Of a DNA stretch of 64,000 nt, positions 6,704 through 15,547 are shown in pieces. The position numbers and the translations under genes were made by a program. Location: NCBI RefSeq assembly GCF_003937945.1, contig NZ_RSEC01000053.1:124001-188000 (forward strand), in the 5' to 3' direction. Every line of letters begins with the position of its first letter. Position 1 is the first letter of the stretch. The notes beneath the pieces are model-generated. The model was not told the DNA's origin, made no database searches, and worked only from the letters and a program-made list of their open reading frames with translations. Origin of the DNA: Amycolatopsis eburnea. GTDB lineage: Bacteria; Actinomycetota; Actinomycetes; Mycobacteriales; Pseudonocardiaceae.

Positions 6704-8874
6704 TCACCCGGCTGGACGCGCCGCTGAAGGTCACCGGCCGGGCCAAGTACGGCGCCGACCACCACTTCCCCGGCATGGCCTACGGCTACGTCGTGCTCAG
6801 CACGATCGCCCACGGCGAGATCGAAGCCATGGACTTCTCCGCCGCGCGGGAGGCACCCGGCGTGGTCGGGGTGTACTCGCCGTTCGACCCGCTGGAGATG
6901 CGCACCGCCACGTCGCCGCTGTTCGGCGAGACGTGGGTTCCGCTGCAGGACAAGGAAGTCACCTACTACGGCCAGCCGATCGGCTTCGTCGTCGCGGAGA
7001 CGTTCGAGCAGGCCCGCGACGCGGCGTCGCTCGTGAACGTCGCCTACCGGGCGCTGCCGGCCAAGACGTCGCTGATGGACGGCCTCGCCACGGCCGAGGA
7101 CGCGCCGCCGGCCCGGGACGGCGCGCCGCCGTCGCTGGAGGTCCTCGCCGACGGCGTCGAATCCATCGAAGACGCCTTCGCCGCGAGCCCGGTCGTCGTC
7201 GAGGCCACCTACGTCACCGCGACGCAGAACCACGCGGCGATGGAGCCGCACTCCGCGGTCGCGGTGTGGGACGACGGCGAGCTGACCGTCTACAGCGGAA
7301 ACCAGGCGTCGGACCTGCAGGCGATGGAAATCGCCAGCGCTCTGGAACTCGAGCTGACCGCCGTCCACTGCGTGAACCCGTTCGTCGGCGGCGCGTTCGG
7401 CGGCAAGGGCCGCACGTCGGCGCCGGCGTTCCTGGCCGCCGCGGCGTCACGGGCCCTCAACCGCCCGGTCAAGGCCGCGCTCACCCGCGAGCAGGTGTTC
7501 ACCGCGACCGCGGGCCGGGCCGCGACGGTCCAGACGATCAAGCTCGGCGCCGAACGGGACGGCTCGCTCGTCGCGCTCAGCCACGACTCGTGGTGCAGCA
7601 CCGACACCGCCCGCTCGTTCGTCGAGCCGACGTCGCACGGCACCTCGCGCGAGTGGTACGCCACGCGGAACCTGGCCATCAGCCAGAAGATCGTGCCGCT
7701 GAACGTCCCGCCGACGACGTTCATGCGCGCCCCCGGCGAGGCACCCGGCTCGTTCGCGCTGGAAAGCGCGATCGACGAGCTCGCCGTCGCGCTCGGCATG
7801 GACCCGATCGAGCTGCGCGTCCGCAACAACTCGACCGCCCCGCCCGGCAAGGACCTGCAGTGGTCGAGCAAGCACCTCGACGAGTGCTTCCGGGTCGGGG
7901 CGCAGCGCTTCGGCTGGGCGCACCGCCCGCCCGGCTCGCGCACCGACGGCGACTGGCTCGTCGGCATGGGCGTCGCCACCGCGATGTTCCCGGCGCTGCG
8001 GTTCCCGGCCACGGCCCGCGTCACGCTGCAGGCGGACGACACCGCCGGCGTCGCCATGAGCGGCGCCGACCCCGGCACCGGCCTGCTCACCGTGCTCGCG
8101 CTGGTGGGCGCGGAATCGCTCGACATCCCGGCCGACCGGATCACGCCGCGGCTCGGCGACTCGACGTTCCCGTCGGGCGGCCTGTCCGGCGGCTCGACGG
8201 CGACGGCGAGCGCGGGCACCGCGATCATGATCGCGGCGGTCAAGGCGATCGACGAGCTGGTGGCGCTCGCGGCCGATCCGGGTGCGCCGTTCGAAGGCCA
8301 CGAAGTCACCTACGCCGACGGCAAGGTGTTCGCCGACGGCCGCAGCATGACCTTCGGCGAGCTGCTGCGCGCCGTGGGCCGCGAGTCGCTCGAAGTGACC
8401 GGCTCGTCGGCGCCGGGCGAGGAGCTCACGAAGCACTCGTTCAGCTCGTGGGGCGCCCAGTTCTGCGAGGTCCGGGTGCACAAGCTGACCCGCGAAGCCC
8501 GCGTGTCGCGGATGCTGGGTGTGTTCGACTCGGGCCGGATCATCAACGACAAGGCGGCCCGCAGCCAGATCATGGGCGGCATGATCTGGGGCGTCTCGGC
8601 GGCGTTGCACGAAGGCCTGGAGATCGAGGCCAGCGGCCGGCTCGCCAACGGCGACTTCGCGAGCTACCTGCTCCCGGTGAACGCCGACATCCCGGCGGTC
8701 GACGTCCACTTCGTCGAGTACCCGGACACGCTCCACAACGCGGTCGGCGCGCGGGGCCTCGGCGAGATCGGCACGGTCGGCATGGCGGCGGCGGTGGCCA
8801 ACGCCGTGTACAACGCGACTGGCACGCGGGTCCGGCACATCCCGATCACCATCGAGGACCTCCTCGAAGACTGA
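6700..8874 (+). CDS. Aldehyde oxidoreductase, molybdenum-cofactor subunit (PaoC type)
   Basis: A 724-residue catalytic subunit. Visible: substrate-domain start LDAPLKVTGRAKYGADH, cofactor motif VGGAFGGKGRT (about residue 229), FMRAPGEAPG (about 340), and near the end GARGLGEIGTVG, whose glutamate (Glu in LGEIG) is the conserved catalytic base of the family. The CoxL-specific AYRCSFR loop is absent, so this is not a form I CO dehydrogenase. With the PaoB-like FAD subunit it should oxidise aldehydes or N-heterocycles. Its size matches PaoC (about 730). Starts by ATGA overlap; transcription probably ends at the hairpin at 8879-8919. No Mo-cofactor chaperone gene follows. Confidence 0.92.
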   Translation: MITRLDAPLKVTGRAKYGADHHFPGMAYGYVVLSTIAHGEIEAMDFSAAREAPGVVGVYSPFDPLEMRTATSPLFGETWVPLQDKEVTYYGQPIGFVVAETFEQARDAASLVNVAYRALPAKTSLMDGLATAEDAPPARDGAPPSLEVLADGVESIEDAFAASPVVVEATYVTATQNHAAMEPHSAVAVWDDGELTVYSGNQASDLQAMEIASALELELTAVHCVNPFVGGAFGGKGRTSAPAFLAAAASRALNRPVKAALTREQVFTATAGRAATVQTIKLGAERDGSLVALSHDSWCSTDTARSFVEPTSHGTSREWYATRNLAISQKIVPLNVPPTTFMRAPGEAPGSFALESAIDELAVALGMDPIELRVRNNSTAPPGKDLQWSSKHLDECFRVGAQRFGWAHRPPGSRTDGDWLVGMGVATAMFPALRFPATARVTLQADDTAGVAMSGADPGTGLLTVLALVGAESLDIPADRITPRLGDSTFPSGGLSGGSTATASAGTAIMIAAVKAIDELVALAADPGAPFEGHEVTYADGKVFADGRSMTFGELLRAVGRESLEVTGSSAPGEELTKHSFSSWGAQFCEVRVHKLTREARVSRMLGVFDSGRIINDKAARSQIMGGMIWGVSAALHEGLEIEASGRLANGDFASYLLPVNADIPAVDVHFVEYPDTLHNAVGARGLGEIGTVGMAAAVANAVYNATGTRVRHIPITIEDLLED

Positions 8875-8878
8875 CCGG

Positions 8879-8919
8879 TCGTCCCCGCCGTTATCCATCC
8901 GCGACAACGGCGGGGACGA
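8879..8919 (+). terminator. Strong hairpin after the aldehyde oxidoreductase operon
   Basis: TCGTCCCCGCCGTT (8879-8892) pairs perfectly with AACGGCGGGGACGA (8906-8919) around a 13-nt loop, 5 bp after the stop codon. There is no T-tract, as is common for actinobacterial terminators. Confidence 0.7.
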
Positions 8920-8997
8920 TCGACCATGACGGCGACCGGTCCGCGGTCCTAGGCTGTCGGGGCTCCTCCTCCGGTGTGCCACGAAGGGATCCCCCGC

Positions 8998-10428
8998 ATG
9001 ACCGACCCGGTCGTCCCCACCACTTCCGGCGCGGTCCGCGGTCAGGTCACCGCCGACGGCGTCGCGCTCTTCCGCGGCGTCCCGTACGCCGCCGCGCCCG
9101 AAGGCGACCTGCGCTTCGCCGAGCCGGTCCCCGCGCCACCGTGGGAAGAAGTCCGTGACGCGAGAAGACCGGGGCCGACCGCGCCGCAGCGCCGCCACGA
9201 CGTCCCCGGCCTGGACCTGACCCCGCTCGCCGGCACCGGCTGGCGGCCGGGCCCGGAGTACCTGACGGTCGACGTCTGGACGCCGCAGCCGGGCGCCGCC
9301 GCGCTGCCGGTGCTGGTGTTCGTCCACGGCGGCTCGTTCCTCGGCGGCACCGGCTCGGCCGCGGCCTACGACGGCACGGCGTTCGCCCGCGCCGGCGCGG
9401 TGCTGGTGACCGTCCAGTACCGGCTCGGCATCGACGGCTTCCTCCCGCTGGACGGCGGCACCACCAACCTCGGGCTGCGCGATCAGCTCGCCGCACTGCG
9501 CTGGGTCCGGGAGAACATCGCGGGCTTCGGCGGCGACCCCGCCAACGTCACCCTCTTCGGCGCGGCCTCGGGCGCGGTCTCTGTCGCCTGCCTGCTCGGC
9601 TCCCCGCTCTCGCCGGGCCTCTTCCGGTGCGCGATCGTCCAAAGCGGACACCCCGACATGGTCCGCGACGGCGTCCAGGCCCGGCGGCTGGCCCGGGTCG
9701 TCGCCGACGAGCTGAAGGTCGAACCCACCGCGGAGGCGTTCCGGAAGGTGTCGACCGAGCAGCTCCTCGACGCCCAGGACGCGGTCCTGCGCCCCGGCGG
9801 CGCCCCCGACCTGCGCGACGCGCTGGGCTACGACCGCGGCTACGGCCTGAGCCCCTTCCTCCCGGTGATCGGCGACGACGTCCTCCCCCACCACCCGGCC
9901 AAGGCGATCCGCGCGGGCGCCGGCCGCGACGTCGACCTGATCGCCGGCAGCTGCAGCGAGGAGATGCGCCTCTACCTGGTCCCCACCGGCGCCCTGGAAG
10001 CGGTCACCGACGACCAGGCGATCGCCTCACTCGCGGTGTCCCACCCGGACCCGGCCGGCGTCCTGCACGCGTACGGCCTCGGCTCCGGCGCCCCGGCCGG
10101 CCAGGTCCTCGTCGACGCCCTCACCGACCTGGTCTTCCGCGACGGCGTCCGCGACCTGGCCGACAACCACACGGGCCGCACGTTCCGCTACGAGTTCGAG
10201 TGGGGCTCCCCGCTGCTCGACGGCAGGCTGGGAGCCTGCCACGGCCTCGAGCTCCCGTTCGTGTTCGACGCACTGGCCGCGGTCCCGGGCCCGCGCGGCC
10301 TGCTCGGCGAGAACCCGCCACAGGAACTGGCCACCGAGCTGAACACCGCGTGGCACCGCTTCGCCACGACGGGCTCGCCGGGGTGGCCGGAGTACGCGGG
10401 CGAGGACACGGTGTTCCACGCGTACTGA
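8998..10428 (+). CDS. Type B carboxylesterase homologue with displaced nucleophile motif
   Basis: A 476-residue alpha/beta hydrolase of the carboxylesterase/para-nitrobenzyl esterase family: start GAVRGQVTADGVALFRGVPYA, oxyanion loop FVHGGSFLGGTG (about residue 108), INEDCL-like LTVDVWTPQ, late His in CHGLELPFVFD. The expected nucleophile elbow FGESAG is here FGAASGA (residues 187-193): the serine position is alanine and a serine appears one residue later. This may reduce or alter activity; a sequencing error would need several changes. ATG 8998 follows AAGGGA at good spacing; the in-frame ATG at 8974 is less favoured. It is a monocistronic gene after the terminator at 8879. Confidence 0.88.
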   Translation: MTDPVVPTTSGAVRGQVTADGVALFRGVPYAAAPEGDLRFAEPVPAPPWEEVRDARRPGPTAPQRRHDVPGLDLTPLAGTGWRPGPEYLTVDVWTPQPGAAALPVLVFVHGGSFLGGTGSAAAYDGTAFARAGAVLVTVQYRLGIDGFLPLDGGTTNLGLRDQLAALRWVRENIAGFGGDPANVTLFGAASGAVSVACLLGSPLSPGLFRCAIVQSGHPDMVRDGVQARRLARVVADELKVEPTAEAFRKVSTEQLLDAQDAVLRPGGAPDLRDALGYDRGYGLSPFLPVIGDDVLPHHPAKAIRAGAGRDVDLIAGSCSEEMRLYLVPTGALEAVTDDQAIASLAVSHPDPAGVLHAYGLGSGAPAGQVLVDALTDLVFRDGVRDLADNHTGRTFRYEFEWGSPLLDGRLGACHGLELPFVFDALAAVPGPRGLLGENPPQELATELNTAWHRFATTGSPGWPEYAGEDTVFHAY

Positions 10429-10442
10429 GTTCCGCCCGCCCG

Positions 10443-10845
10443 GCGCATTCCCGCGCGCCGGGCACCCGGGGCGACCGGCGCCGCCCCACCCGCACCCGGC
10501 TCGCATTCCCCCGCCCCGGGCAAGCGGCGCGCCCCACCGCCCGGCGCCGCAACCCGCCGGTCCGCCGAAGCTGCGCCGCCCCACCCGCACACCGCGAAGC
10601 CGCCCGGTCTCTCGCCCCACCCGCCCAGCCCGCGCGCCGGAACCCGCCCACGCCTGCCCGGTGCATTTCCCGCGCCCGGGCAACCGCCGCAACCCCACCG
10701 ACGCGGCGCTGCCGCCCGCTCAGCGCATTCCCCCGCGCCGGGCAGCCGCGGCGACCGGCCTGCCCGGCGCCGCCCCACCCGCACACCGCGAGCCGGCCCC
10801 GCGCCCAAGCCCGCCCTACCCACGCTCGCCGACCACCCGGTGATC
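10443..10845. repeat. Degenerate GC-rich repeat array in a 551-bp gene-free stretch
   Basis: Between the esterase end (10428) and the kinase start (10980) there is no credible gene. The sequence holds at least four copies of a motif GCATTCCC followed by GCGCCGGGCA-like bases, near 10444, 10502, 10662 and 10724, alternating with GCCGCCCCACCCGCAC-like units near 10489, 10576 and 10769. Spacing is irregular (about 58 to 160 bp), so it is a scrambled repeat patch and not a tandem array. The last 130 bp before 10980 have ordinary composition and should contain the kinase promoter. Confidence 0.55.
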
Positions 10846-10979
10846 GAGCGCCCCAAGGTCACGAACCCGTCGCGCCCCTTGCTCCACCGGGCTGGACTCC
10901 GGCCCCGGACAGTTGACGGCTCCCCCGCCGCGCTGCCAGGCTCAGGCCGCCCGGACGGCCGGATGATTGGGGACCACCG

Positions 10980-12257
10980 ATGCCCGAGGCGGGCTCTGCC
11001 GCACCGCCGCGCGCCTTCGTCCGCACGCTGTTGCGCAGTGGCACACCCGCGGAACCGGCCGGCCCCGTCGCCGACGACGGTGACCTCACCGCGGTCGGGG
11101 ACGCGACGCTCGCGCGTGCTTCGCGCTACTGGGTCGTCGTGCCGCTCGCCTACCGGATCGCCGCGTTCGTCAAGGTGTTCATCGGGTTCGCCACCGCCAA
11201 CGGCGGGCTCGGGCTCGGGCCGGTGCTGGGCGCGACCGCGTTCGCGGTGCTCTCCAACAGCGCCGCGGTGGTCTGGGTGCTGCGGTCCGGCGGGCTGCGG
11301 GCCCGCATCACGACCCGCGCCCTCGGGCTGGACCTGGCCGTCGGCGTCCTGCTGAACTTCGTCGTGGCCATGACGGCGCCGCCCGCGGTACAGCCGTTCG
11401 CGGTCGACGTGGCGTGGACCTGGCTGGTCGGCGCGGTCGCCATGTGGGCGGGCACGTCCGGGCTGCCCGCCGCGCTGTGGCTGTTCGCCGCGGCCGTGCC
11501 GTTGCGGGCCGCGCTGACCGTCGCGGGTGGTCTCCCGCTCGGCAACCAGCTCGCCATGACGCGGTCGATCGGCTGCCTGGTCGCGCTGGCGGTGGCGATC
11601 GTGCTCGCCGTCTCGATCCTCATCCTGCTCGGCGTCGGCACCCGGTTCGCGGTGGACATCGGGTTGCGGCGCGGGCGCGAGGCCGAACGCCGCCGGACCC
11701 GGCGGATCATGCACGACAGCGTGCTGCAGACGCTCGAAGCGCTGGCCATTTCGGCGCCCGGCGACCAGGCCCAGGCCGTCACCCGGCTGGCCGAACTCCG
11801 CTCGGTCGCCAAGGCGGAGGCGGCCGACCTGCGCCGCCGGATCACCGAGCCGGTGCCGACCGGCCCGACGCGCAGCTTCGCGGTCGAACTCGCCGACGTC
11901 GCCACCGAACTGGCCCGCGACGGCCTGCGCACGCAGCTGGTCGCCGCGGACTTCGCCGACGACCACAAGGTTTCCTCCGACCGCCGCACCGCGCTGGTCG
12001 AAGCGGTCCGGGAGGCGTTGCGCAACACCGTGAAGCACTCCGGGACCAAGCAGGTCGTGCTCCGGGTGGAGGAACGCGACGGCGGGATCGCCGTGGTGGC
12101 CCGCGACCAAGGCCAGGGCTTCGACGTCCGCGACCGGCCGCCGGGCTTCGGCATCAGCCAGTCCATCGTGGCCCGGCTGGCCGAGGTCGGCGGGCACGGC
12201 ACCGTGGACTCGCAGCCGGGCCGCGGCACCCGCGTGACGATGTGGGTGCCGGGCTAG
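10980..12257 (+). CDS. Orphan sensor histidine kinase (HisKA_3 type)
   Basis: A 425-residue membrane kinase. Five or six hydrophobic segments lie between residues about 40 and 225. The dimerisation/phosphoacceptor helix is RRTRRIMHDSVLQTLEALA (histidine near residue 244), and the ATP-binding domain has the N-box EALRNTVKHSG, the G1 box DQGQGFD, and a second glycine box GFGISQSI, finishing GRGTRVTMWVPG. This arrangement is the NarX/DesK-like class, which pairs with LuxR-type response regulators, but no response regulator is adjacent; the next gene is a permease 85 bp on. The signal is unknown. Confidence 0.9.
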   Translation: MPEAGSAAPPRAFVRTLLRSGTPAEPAGPVADDGDLTAVGDATLARASRYWVVVPLAYRIAAFVKVFIGFATANGGLGLGPVLGATAFAVLSNSAAVVWVLRSGGLRARITTRALGLDLAVGVLLNFVVAMTAPPAVQPFAVDVAWTWLVGAVAMWAGTSGLPAALWLFAAAVPLRAALTVAGGLPLGNQLAMTRSIGCLVALAVAIVLAVSILILLGVGTRFAVDIGLRRGREAERRRTRRIMHDSVLQTLEALAISAPGDQAQAVTRLAELRSVAKAEAADLRRRITEPVPTGPTRSFAVELADVATELARDGLRTQLVAADFADDHKVSSDRRTALVEAVREALRNTVKHSGTKQVVLRVEERDGGIAVVARDQGQGFDVRDRPPGFGISQSIVARLAEVGGHGTVDSQPGRGTRVTMWVPG

Positions 12258-12342
12258 GCAACGGTTCTGCGCTGCGGCACAAGACTCCCGCCACGGCCGG
12301 GGCGCACCATGCCCGGACAATCCCTGCGGGAGGAGCAACCCC

Positions 12343-13779
12343 ATGGCCGAATCGGGCTCCCTGCGCCGCGACGCGCTGGGCACACCGGGCGTCGTCTTCC
12401 TCGTCCTCGCCGCCGTCGCGCCGCTCACCGGCATCGTCGTCATCGCCTCGCTGGGCATCGCGCTCGGCAACGGCGGCGGCATGCCCGGCGCGTTCCTGCT
12501 CGCCGCGCTGATCCTCGTGCTCTTCGGCGTCGGCTACGCGCAGATGAGCAAAGTGGTCACCGGCGCGGGCGGCTTCTACGTCTACGTCACCAAGGGGCTC
12601 GGGCGCCCGATGGGCCTCGTCGCCGCCCTCATCGCGCTGCTGGGCTACAACTGCTTCGTCGCCGGCGCGGTCGGGACGAGCGGCTTCTTCACCGCGAACG
12701 TCGTCGAGCAGGTCTTCGGCCGGCACACGCCGTGGCAGCTGTGGAGCCTCGCGTCCGCCGTCGCGGTGTTCGCGCTCGGCCGCCGCGGGGTCGACGTCAG
12801 CGCCAAGGTGCTCGGGGTTTCGCTCGTCCTCGAGGTGTCGATCCTGCTCGTCCTGGACGTCGCGGTGGCGGTCCGGACCGGGTTGGACGTCCAGGCGTTC
12901 GCGCCCGGCGTCGTCTTCTCGGGCTCGATCGGGATCGCGTTCCTGTTCGCCTTCAACGCTTTCGTCGGCTTCGAGGCCACCGGGCTGTTCAGCGAAGAGG
13001 CGCGCGACCCGCACCGGACGATCTCCCGCGCGACCTACACCGCGATCGTCCTGATCGGCGTGTTCGCCGCGGTCACGACGTGGGCGATCGTCAGCGCGAC
13101 GAGCGTCGCGCAGGCCGGGCGGACCGCGCAGGACCACCTCGCGACCGGGGACCTCGTCTTCTCGATCAGCCGGACGTACCTGGGCTCGTTCCTCACCGAC
13201 GTGATGATGCTGCTGCTGGTCGTCAGCCTGTTCGCGGCGCTGCTCGCGCTGCACAACTCCGCGACGCGGTACCTGTTCGCGCTCGGCCGCACCCGCGTGC
13301 TGCCCGCCGTCCTCGGCCGGACGAACGCGGCGAACGGAGCACCGTACGTCGCCAGCGGGACGCAGATCGGCCTGGCGACGCTGATCGCGGCGGTGTACGC
13401 GCTGGCCGGGCTGGACCCCCTCGCCGACCTCACCGCCAGCATGACCGGCATCGGCACCCTCGGCGTGATCACCCTGCAGGCGCTGGCCGGGATCGCCGTG
13501 GTCGCGTTCTTCCGCAGGCGGCGCGACCCCCGGCTGTGGCGCACCGCGCTCGCCCCCGGCCTCGGCGGGCTCGGCCTGGTCGCCGTGACGGCGCTGGCTA
13601 TCGTCAACTTCCCCACGCTCGCCGGCTCCGAAGCACCCGCGATCGCGCTGCTGCCCTGGCTGCTCGCGGTGGCGGCGATCGCCGGGCTGGCCCTCGCGGC
13701 CTGGCTGCGCCGCCGGCGTCCGGACGTCTACGCGGGCCTGGACGAGCTCGGTCTCGACACCGAACCCGTCCCGCGCTGA
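12343..13779 (+). CDS. APC-superfamily amino acid permease
   Basis: A 478-residue integral membrane protein with about 12 hydrophobic segments. The first helix GVVFLVLAAVAPLTGIVVIASLG and the segment AFLFAFNAFVGFEATGLFSEEARDPHRTI (about residues 200-228) match the amino acid/polyamine permeases that use the motif GFE-xxxxxxEExxxP. RBS GGGAGGAG precedes ATG 12343. It exchanges or imports an amino acid or amine by proton coupling; the substrate cannot be told. It stands alone, 85 bp after a sensor kinase gene, and is followed by a hairpin repeat. Confidence 0.9.
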   Translation: MAESGSLRRDALGTPGVVFLVLAAVAPLTGIVVIASLGIALGNGGGMPGAFLLAALILVLFGVGYAQMSKVVTGAGGFYVYVTKGLGRPMGLVAALIALLGYNCFVAGAVGTSGFFTANVVEQVFGRHTPWQLWSLASAVAVFALGRRGVDVSAKVLGVSLVLEVSILLVLDVAVAVRTGLDVQAFAPGVVFSGSIGIAFLFAFNAFVGFEATGLFSEEARDPHRTISRATYTAIVLIGVFAAVTTWAIVSATSVAQAGRTAQDHLATGDLVFSISRTYLGSFLTDVMMLLLVVSLFAALLALHNSATRYLFALGRTRVLPAVLGRTNAANGAPYVASGTQIGLATLIAAVYALAGLDPLADLTASMTGIGTLGVITLQALAGIAVVAFFRRRRDPRLWRTALAPGLGGLGLVAVTALAIVNFPTLAGSEAPAIALLPWLLAVAAIAGLALAAWLRRRRPDVYAGLDELGLDTEPVPR

Positions 13780-13788
13780 CCCAGCCTC

Positions 13789-13877
13789 AAGCGCCCCAAT
13801 GTGGCCTTCGGTGCGTCTCACGCACCCAAGGCGGCCTTCGGTGCGTCTGACGCAACCAAGGCCGCCTTGGGGCGCTT
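13789..13877. repeat. Convergent-gene hairpin repeat, copy A
   Basis: Outer arms AAGCGCCCCAA (13789-13799) and TTGGGGCGCTT (13867-13877) are a perfect 11-bp inverted repeat. Inside are two tandem units of the type GGCCTTCGGTGCGTCT-GACGCA-ACCAAGG, themselves partly palindromic. It fills the space between two convergent genes (stops at 13779 and 13881). Related copies lie at 57996-58090 and 62715-62882, also between convergent genes. Most likely role: bidirectional terminator. Confidence 0.85.
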
Positions 13878-13880
13878 CCG

Positions 13881-14237
13881 TCAGGCCGCGCGGCGGATGT
13901 CGCGTTCGGCGGCCAGGCTCGCCCGGCAGGCGGCGGTCAGCCGGGCGGTCGCCGCGCTGGCACCGCCGCCGCAGCGCGGGCAGGACATCCTCACGGCCAG
14001 GGTCAGCTCGTCCACCGCGACGGACAGTTCGGTCCGGCAGCCGCGGCACCAGCGGTGCCGGGTGACCGGGCTGACGTGCGCCGGCGACGCGACGCACTGG
14101 TGGATCCACCGGCCGTGCACGTGGCAGGTCAGGCGGTCGTCGGGCGCCAGCAGGCCCATGTCCTCGGCGTCGTCTTCGGTGGCGAGCAGGACCGGCAGGC
14201 TGCGGACCCGGGTGGCAGGGCAGGTCGTGGTGGTCAT
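13881..14237 (-). CDS. Small cysteine/histidine-rich protein of unknown function
   Basis: I do not recognise a family. The 118 residues contain several possible metal ligands: LTCHVHGRWIHQC in the middle, then HRWCRGCRTE, and later SCPRCGGG. The pairs CxxC (CRGC and CPRC) suggest one zinc ribbon, with the earlier C/H cluster possibly a second site. Start ATG 14237 lies behind AAGGGG at 7-8 bases. It is divergent from a small membrane protein gene. Similar zinc-ribbon proteins are common and uncharacterised in actinomycetes. Confidence 0.7.
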   Translation of the reverse strand: MTTTTCPATRVRSLPVLLATEDDAEDMGLLAPDDRLTCHVHGRWIHQCVASPAHVSPVTRHRWCRGCRTELSVAVDELTLAVRMSCPRCGGGASAATARLTAACRASLAAERDIRRAA

Positions 14238-14372
14238 CGTGGTCCCCTTTCGCTACCTGTTCGTCGAAGGGGAACCGCCGGATTCGACATCCCGGCGAGG
14301 TTGGCCGGAACCCGGTGGTTCTTGGCATTCCAGCCACTCCCGGGCCGCCGCGTGGCCCAGTAGGTTCTCCGC

Positions 14373-14798
14373 GTGTCGAAATTCCTGCTCTCGGTCCACG
14401 TCCTGGCGGCGGTGCTGGCCGTCGGGCCGGTCGCCGTCGCGGCCAGCATGTTCCCCGCCGCCGTCCGGAAGGGCGAGGCCAAGGTGACGGCGATGCTGCA
14501 CCGGATCTGCCGCGTCTACGCGTACGCCGCCATCGCCGTCCCGGTGTTCGGGTTCGGTGTCGCGGGCACCATGCACGTCATGGGCGACCCGTGGCTGCTC
14601 ACCTCGATCGGCCTGACCGCCGTCGCGGCCGCAGTCCTCGCGTTTCTGGTGCTGCCGCGCCAGAAACGGCTGCTGGCCGGGGAGTCCACTTCGGACAAGC
14701 TGAGCCGCCTCGCGATGGTCACGGGCGTGTTCAACCTGCTGTGGGCGGCCGTGACGGTCCTGATGATCGTGCGGCCGGGCTCCTCGACGGGTGCCTAG
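14373..14798 (+). CDS. DUF2269-type small integral membrane protein
   Basis: 141 residues with four hydrophobic segments: N-terminal KFLLSVHVLAAVLAVGPVAVA, then the histidine-containing second helix region YAAIAVPVFGFGVAGTM, LTSIGLTAVAAAVLAFLVLP and MVTGVFNLLWAAVTVLMIV. The opening LLSVHVLAAVLAVGP with its histidine resembles the DUF2269 family, whose function is unknown. TAGGTT (14361-14366) lies 6 bases before GTG 14373, so translation is probably leaderless. The stop overlaps that of the convergent acetyltransferase by CTAG. Confidence 0.75.
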   Translation: MSKFLLSVHVLAAVLAVGPVAVAASMFPAAVRKGEAKVTAMLHRICRVYAYAAIAVPVFGFGVAGTMHVMGDPWLLTSIGLTAVAAAVLAFLVLPRQKRLLAGESTSDKLSRLAMVTGVFNLLWAAVTVLMIVRPGSSTGA

Positions 14799-15472
14799 CC
14801 GGGCACGCGGACCGCGACGAAGTCCGGCCGGCTCCGCAGGGCGAACCCGAGTGAGAGGTACAACCGGATCGCGGCGGTGTTGCTCGCGGCGGCGTGCATC
14901 ATCGGCGTCTCGCCGCGGTCGCGGATCCCCGCCGCCACGGCGAGCACCAGCCGCGTCGCCAGGCCTTCCCCGCGGTGGGCCGGGTCCGTGCAGACCGCGC
15001 TGATCTCGGTGTAGCCGGGCGGGTGCAGCCGCTCGCCTGCCATCGCGACCAGCGCGCCGCCGCGCCGGATCCCCAGGTACGTGCCGAGTTCGACGGTCCG
15101 CTTCCGGAACGGCCCCGGCTTCGTCCGCTCGACGAGGTCGAGCATCTCGGGCACGTCGGCGAGCCCCAGCCGCACGGCCTCCGGCTCCGTCGCGGCCGCG
15201 ACGCCTTCGTCCACGAGCTGGACACCCGGCGTCACGCCGAGCACCTCCCAGCCGGACGGCGGCCGCGCGGTGGTCGCGGCGAGCACGACGGTCTCCCCGG
15301 GCCCGGCGAGCTCGGCGACGTCCAGCCAGTCCCGCTCGCCGGGATCGTCCGGCAGGGCGAGGAAGGGAGCGACGTCTTCGGGGTAGCGCAGCACCCGGCC
15401 GCGCTGTTCGGCGAAGCGGGCGTGCGGCCCGGTCAGGGACGCCAGCGCCGGGTTGTCGAGCGGAGAAGCCAT
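14795..15472 (-). CDS. GNAT-family N-acetyltransferase
   Basis: A 225-residue acetyltransferase. The C-terminal GNAT core is clear: GALVAMAGERLHPPGYTEIS, then VCTDPAHRGEGLATRLVLAVAAGIRDRG (acetyl-CoA pyrophosphate loop RGEGLA near residue 172) and MMHAAASNTAAIRLYLSLGFALR. About 90 N-terminal residues precede the core. ATG 15472 is chosen because it gives MASPLDNPALASL; upstream frame is non-coding. This subfamily (FR47-like) is common and its acceptor is unknown. Confidence 0.87.
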   Translation of the reverse strand: MASPLDNPALASLTGPHARFAEQRGRVLRYPEDVAPFLALPDDPGERDWLDVAELAGPGETVVLAATTARPPSGWEVLGVTPGVQLVDEGVAAATEPEAVRLGLADVPEMLDLVERTKPGPFRKRTVELGTYLGIRRGGALVAMAGERLHPPGYTEISAVCTDPAHRGEGLATRLVLAVAAGIRDRGETPMMHAAASNTAAIRLYLSLGFALRSRPDFVAVRVPG

Positions 15473-15547
15473 AGCACCAGGATCCCTGCCCGGGCGGCCG
15501 CGGCGGCACCGGTCCCACATCCTGAGCGCCGCCGGTAGGGTGCGCTC

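Noticed and set aside
10443..10845. Repeat patch considered as a CRISPR array
   Set aside because: Repeats are imperfect, unevenly spaced and GC-rich, with no cas genes and no constant 30-40 bp spacers.
13799..14065. Frames beginning MWPSVRLTHPRRPSVRLTQPR and AFGASHAPKAAFGASDA
   Set aside because: They are read-outs of hairpin repeat copy A, not genes; the same peptides appear from copies B and C.
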